Shown one piece after another: positions 59,367-64,000 of a stretch of DNA of 64,000 nucleotides (within the stretch, counting starts at the first letter, position 1; every line of letters starts with the position of its first letter). The DNA is taken from NCBI RefSeq assembly GCF_000516985.1, contig NW_006917091.1, positions 5,077,019 to 5,141,018 on the forward strand. The letters run 5' to 3'. Both the position numbers and the translations under genes were made by a program. The DNA is from Pestalotiopsis fici W106-1 (Eukaryota; Ascomycota; Sordariomycetes; Amphisphaeriales; Sporocadaceae). The notes below the pieces were generated by a model. It was not told where the DNA came from. It saw only the letters and a program-made list of their open reading frames with translations, and did not search any database.

Positions 59367-61485
59367 ATGACCGGTGACTTATACGCACGCGCCATGCAAA
59401 TGGATCACTCCCGGGAGACACCCCAGTTTGTCGAGGGTATCAAGCTGGTCATCCAAGAAGTACAAAAGCCCCGTCCCCGGTTCCTCCAGAATCCCGGTGC
59501 CGCCGATTTCTACCTGCCCCATTCTCCCTTTCATTCTTCTCCCGAAGTCAGTGAGCCTGGTGATGAGAGCCTCTTTGATGACTTTTTCGACTGGACTTTG
59601 TGGAGGGAAGACCAAGTCATCAACGCACCATCTAGATCCAAGTCTGACAGTCCCTCCATGCCTGGACTCACCTCCGGCACGACTCCACCGCCATCAGAAA
59701 AAGACGGCGCCACCTCTCCTCCACGGGAGAAGGAGGACTACTCTCAGTACAGGAGTCAGCTCAAGGAAGCCAAGAAGACTGATGACGGGTATACCTTTCC
59801 CCAACAGCGGGAACTCCGGCCCAAGAACAACTCGGCCTATCATCTTCATATCTCAGTCAACAATGCACACTCGGCCGGAGCAAGCATCAATGGCTACAAC
59901 TCCGAGAGCACATTGCTGTCTCCACCCTCGAGTCCAAGGTCCAGCAGTGACGGAAGTCAGTTGAACAATCCCTACCTAGCTCGCGGGAAGCGCAACGGTC
60001 CCCTCAAGAATGGAGACGAGGTGGCAGAGGTGCGAGCGGTAGGAGCATGCGTTTGCTGCCGAGTCCGTAAGGTCAAGGTATTGCCTTCATCACAACCAAT
60101 ATATACAAAGACAGATGGCTGACATGTTGCTAGTGTGACGAGAAGGATGTCTGCGGCAAATGTACCGAGAAAGCACCAAAGTACAAGTGCGGTTCTGGTT
60201 CCATCCTGGGGCGCCACATCTGCTTCCGTAATCCATTCGCGGAAAGCCAACTCTTATTTCCCCAGATTGCAAGTACGTCCATCATATGTCCAAACAATGT
60301 CGAAAGCTTCTTCGTCGAATCTAACAGCAAGCAGAGACAGACACGGGTCGTTTCCCATCGCTCATTGCGAGCCGACCGGCGCCTGGTGATAAAGTCGGAA
60401 CGCTCAATGTATACTTCCGGCCGGCCATGAACGACAGCATACCGCAGAACCCTCTGCGCTTGCATGTCGTAATGAAGGCCAGTAGCCTGGTACCTGGACA
60501 AGAATTCGATGCCAGCAACTGTAACCTGCACATTGACCATCAACCGAACTATGTCGATTTGCGTCAATGGGCACAACAACACATGGTCAACATAGGAAGT
60601 ACCGACTTCCAGTCCACTCTAGACAACTTTGTCCTCGAGTACACGCACACGCCAATACGTGCGCCCGGAAAGCACGTGGCCCTGCCCAAGGTGAGTACGT
60701 CAGCGCCCGTCTCTCAAGCCAATACTTATCTTTTGTAGTGTGACCTTCTGAACAAGATTCACGAAATGCGATGCTTGTACAAGATCTGGAGTCAGAAAGA
60801 GTTTGTGTACCAGTACGAGTCTGGTGGACCCATGCATGTACTTGGTAAATTGTTGCAAACCGGATTGAGAAACCTGGCCAAGTTCGAGTTGAGGCGACTC
60901 GAACAAGATGTCTTTGCCCTCTTGGAAAAGTCTCTTGTCAACCCCAAGCAAAAGGATGCCTTGCAGGACGACGATCAAATGGCCGTCTGGGCAGCCGTGC
61001 TGCAACTCATCCTGATGTATTACGACCTGTTTGGCAAGACCGTATCAGTAAACACCATGCCGCCAAGTTAGTTACCCACTATTGACACATGCGATCACAA
61101 CAACTGACTGTTTCCAGATCATGCATACTATCGAAGCGCCCATCAGCTGCGGAATATCTCAAAGAAGTTGTTCTCTGCGTTGGTTGTGATTTGCGAGGCG
61201 TCATTCGGCAAGAAGGAACTCGCTTTCAAAGTGGATAGCCGCCAGGGAGAACATCAATGCCGCGTGAAGGAACGTATGAACGCCGTGCTGAAACAGGTCG
61301 AGGCTCGCCGGGATGAGTATAGTGAGTATTATCGCAATTTCTTTTAAACAACCAGACTGCTGACACCACTTTCAGTCGACAGCCTCGACCCGAAGCTCAA
61401 CCAATTGAACGTGCTCCTCTCGGTCTTGCGCCCCAAAACCACCAAAAAGGGCCATTCCGCGAAACGCCAAAAGACATCAAGGTAG
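59367..61485 (+). CDS. Zn(II)2Cys6 zinc-cluster protein
   Basis: Six exons, 59367-60077, 60134-60272, 60332-60690, 60739-61066, 61118-61321 and 61376-61485, give up to 616 residues (a Met at codon 10 or 12 is an alternative start). The zinc cluster lies around residues 227-254: C-x2-C-x6-C-x5-C-x2-C-x8-C, split by intron 1 exactly between RKVK and CDEK, a common intron site in such genes. The 225 residues before it are Pro/Ser-rich and acidic (EPGDESLFDDFFDWTLW), probably an activation domain. The region after it is mostly helical (MRCLYKIWSQKEFVYQYESGG, NHAYYRSAHQLRNISKKLF) and ends in a basic KKGHSAKRQKTSR. It should be a nuclear DNA-binding regulator; targets are unknown. The internal position of the cluster is unusual. 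Confidence 0.85.
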
Positions 61486-61912
61486 TTAGATGAACTGATG
61501 AGATCGGACGAGGTTAAGAGAGTGTTTTTCCAATGTTTGGGGTCAAACTTGCGTGTCTGATGTATTTGGGGGGTCGGTGTCCATGCCGGAAGGCAGTATT
61601 GCATTATTTGTCAAGGCGTTCGGAGTCCATATGATACCCACTCTTCACTCATCGTCTTTTCAAATGGAATCGGCAAGAATGATTGCTAGGGTTGGAACTT
61701 GTTGGTATCGCGGATAATCTGGGGGGGGATTTGGCAGCCCGAGTAGACTAGAATCTATGCCATGAATCACGACATTCTCACAACGGTCGCTTTGACCTTT
61801 CTTCCGACCGTCCATGGCTCTTTCTTGTGTTTTGCGACGCTTTTGAATGCTTCGCCAATCTCGTTTCGCTCGAGCAAGTCGGCTATCTGGTCGGCAACAA
61901 AAATCGTCAACT
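61486..61912. other. Intergenic, convergent 3' ends
   Basis: This 427-base spacer lies between two stop codons and should hold both 3' UTRs. No gene is seen. Confidence 0.5.
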
Positions 61913-63734
61913 CTATCTGAGGTTTCTTCTTGCCATCGACGATTTTGGCGGAAAATCTGTGCTCACATCAATACGATTACAAAGATGAGCAAGGGCTGGA
62001 ACAAACCTGATGAGCTTGTCGAGTTCGTCTATCGCTTTGGGTTCGGCAGGGCATACAGTGGTCAGGACCGAGGCCACAACACCAAAATAATCAGCCCAAA
62101 AGTTTGCCTCGGGTGAGTCGTGTGCAGCAAGCTTCCGGAGTCCAATGTGCAGTTGCTGGTCAATCGGACCTAGAGTGGAGCCCCATCGAGCACAAGTAGT
62201 CAGACCGAGAACAGCCCTGGCGAGATGAGTCAATCCTGGCGTGCTCGGATCGCGGGTGACAGTGCGATGAAGCTCATATGCTGCATTGGCCTCGCTGGGC
62301 TCGCCGAGGTGAGACCAAATTTTGCCTACAAAGAGTCGCCCAAGCCCCAAGGTGAAGACTGTGGTGATCTTTGAAAAGTCGAAACCTGTAGGTGCAGCGG
62401 AAAGAATGGTCGTGATGACAGATGACATGACATCGTCTTTTGTCTCATCGTCTGGCTGATGGAGGAGAGTGAGTGGTTTCGTTTCCCTGATGTTCCGCGG
62501 TAGCTTCATAAGTAAAGCTCCTTCTCTGTTACCACCGGCACAGAATGTCACAGTACGGATATTTGGCACAGCAGTAATCAATGCATCGACTACTGTAGTG
62601 ATGGCAGGAAATTGCTGGCGTCGCCGAGTTGACATACCACTGTGAAGCTCCGAGTCAGTCGACAAGACACAAGAAACTATAACAAAAGGCTCTCATCAAT
62701 GCTTACTAGATTTTGCCTTCATATTCCTCATTCACAAGGCGCATAGCAGTGGTTTCCTTGAAGAATTGCCCTGATACAGTATAGGATCCAATGGCTGGGA
62801 TCGGGTAAGGCTGAATAGGATCATTATGCATCAACATGCTGCCGTAGCCACGGAAGCCTCCACCACAGAGGTAGACATCGATCCCGCCGAGATTTGGACT
62901 CTCGCAAAGCGTTCTGAGTTCAGCAAATTGCTGCTTCAGCTTGGAAAAAGCGACCTCTAGGCCGGACTCGAGTTCGTTCTTTGCCGTCGCTTGCACATTT
63001 GCGTCACCACCGAGGATTTTGATTAGCCTCGCGGCACCAAAAGGGAGACTCTTGCCAGTCTGAGATGCGAGAGTCTCATAGCCTTCCATGGCTGAGTTCA
63101 TGTAAGACATTTGAACAGAGCCACCGCCGAGATCCAGGAACAGGCCATTAACTTCAGAGAAGCTGCTTCGAGCTCCCATGGCTCCAAAGAGGGTCTCGAC
63201 CTCGGGAGCAAGTATCTGTACTCCAAGTCCGGATGCTTTAAAGATGGCATCTAGCATGGTGCCAGCATTTTCAGCCTTTCGCATCGCTTCCGTTGCAAAG
63301 ATGGAAATATTCTCTGGCGGTACACCATATCCAAGTGCAATGGATTTGAAGCGGGCTAGAGTATTCGAAACCTGGCTGATTGTCTCTGCCGGGAAGAGTA
63401 GAGCTCCACCGGATGATGATGATGATGATGAGTTGAGTGCATCAAACAGAGAGATGGCAGCACGCTCGCGATACAAGCATTTCAAAAGGCGTGCGTGCGG
63501 TGGTGATAGGTCAGACACGGAGAATCGTATACCGTTACTGCAGGAGGTCAGAATGAGAGCCCCAAAAGAAGTAGGGTAATGTTCTAGCTCGGGAATCGCG
63601 GCAGCTATCACCAAACGTAAAGCTCACCTTCCCATATCTACCAAGGCATAGAGGTGGCTGGCGAGTTGAGGTTCCCATTTCGGCATTCTAGCCTGGAAAT
63701 TATCCAAAGTGATGATGTCTGTTCCGGACGCCAT
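61913..63734 (-). CDS. RTG2: Retrograde regulation protein Rtg2-like (Ppx/GppA phosphatase family)
   Basis: Exons 63734-63628, 63537-62707 and 62639-61913 give 554 residues. The N-terminus contains ALVDMGSNGIRFSVSDL, the first phosphate loop of the acetate kinase/Hsp70-like fold, created only after intron 1 is removed. The second phosphate motif is FLDLGGGSVQMSY, with ATEAMRKAEN and GKSLPFGAARLIKIL between or after. A Ser run (about seven residues, from a GAT repeat on the plus strand) lies near residue 70. The C-terminal half has no enzyme motif and matches the Rtg2 extension. In yeast Rtg2 relieves Mks1 repression so that Rtg1/3 enter the nucleus when mitochondria fail; fungal orthologues may also act on polyphosphate or ppGpp-like substrates. 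Upstream in-frame codons to 63839 are probably UTR. Confidence 0.9.
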
Positions 63735-64000
63735 TCTGGGTGATGAATATGAAGCAAGACGGCCGCGAGAGAGTGCGGGACACAAGATAGCTGCCTGGAG
63801 TCGACGGAGTTGCCAAAATCGGGAGTGCAGCTTGTTCATGAAGGAGGAATTTGAAAATGCGGGCAGCAGCTGAGTGGGAAGTTGAGCTGCAGGCCAGGTG
63901 GAGCTGCGTCATATGTGCCCCCCTCCTGGAAGCTTTGAGTGGACGAGTAACACGGCAACTGTCGCGTTTTGATAGTGGCAATTGCCCTTCTATTCTTTTG
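63735..64000. other. RTG2-like promoter region
   Basis: The last 266 bases lie upstream of the Rtg2-like start. No other gene is visible before the window ends. Confidence 0.5.

Overview
The window is nuclear DNA of a filamentous ascomycete (Pezizomycotina, most likely Sordariomycetes and perhaps Hypocreales; this placement rests on gene content and style, not on a search). The evidence is short introns of about 50-100 bases with GTRAGT donors and CTAAC-type branch points, fungus-only families (DUF3405, DUF8004, Zn2Cys6, Rtg2, luciferase-like domain), two intron-containing tRNA genes, and a copia retrotransposon with repeat-induced-point-mutation (RIP)-like decay. Exon structures below were joined by eye from splice sites, reading frame and family resemblance.

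Layout. 0-12 kb holds accessory and metabolic genes: a left-truncated MFS transporter, a YtcJ-type amidohydrolase, a secreted pepsin-like protease, a GNAT acetyltransferase, a glutathione S-transferase, a Cus2/Tat-SF1 splicing factor, tRNA-Ser(AGA), and a luciferase-like-domain protein whose intron contains an assembly gap. 12-16 kb is gene-poor. 16-23 kb holds a DUF3405 type II membrane protein, the p24 cargo receptor Emp24 and the small GTPase Arf1. 23.9-29.3 kb is one complete but dead Ty1/copia element with both LTRs, a CTGGG target duplication and a recognisable primer-binding site. 29.5-34.8 kb holds mitochondrial aminomethyltransferase (GcvT), the Golgi SNARE Gos1 and ribosomal protein L35. 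36.8-51.4 kb holds a six-finger C2H2 regulator resembling Zap1/ZafA, a Rad53-type checkpoint kinase with two FHA domains and a large DUF8004 protein, all on the minus strand and separated by 2-3.4 kb spacers (one with a second assembly gap in a CT microsatellite). 55-64 kb holds a PQ-loop membrane protein, tRNA-Tyr(GTA), a Zn2Cys6 protein and an Rtg2-like Ppx/GppA protein.

The genes do not form an operon or an obvious biosynthetic cluster. Three (Emp24, Arf1, Gos1) serve ER-Golgi traffic, but such housekeeping genes may sit near each other by chance.

The most unusual signal is the retroelement. Its plus strand is nearly devoid of TpG while CpA stays common, so mutation has been strongly strand-biased (G to A), and the damage fades outward across the LTRs. 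I found no CRISPR array, no polyketide or non-ribosomal peptide synthase, and no convincing new multi-gene system.
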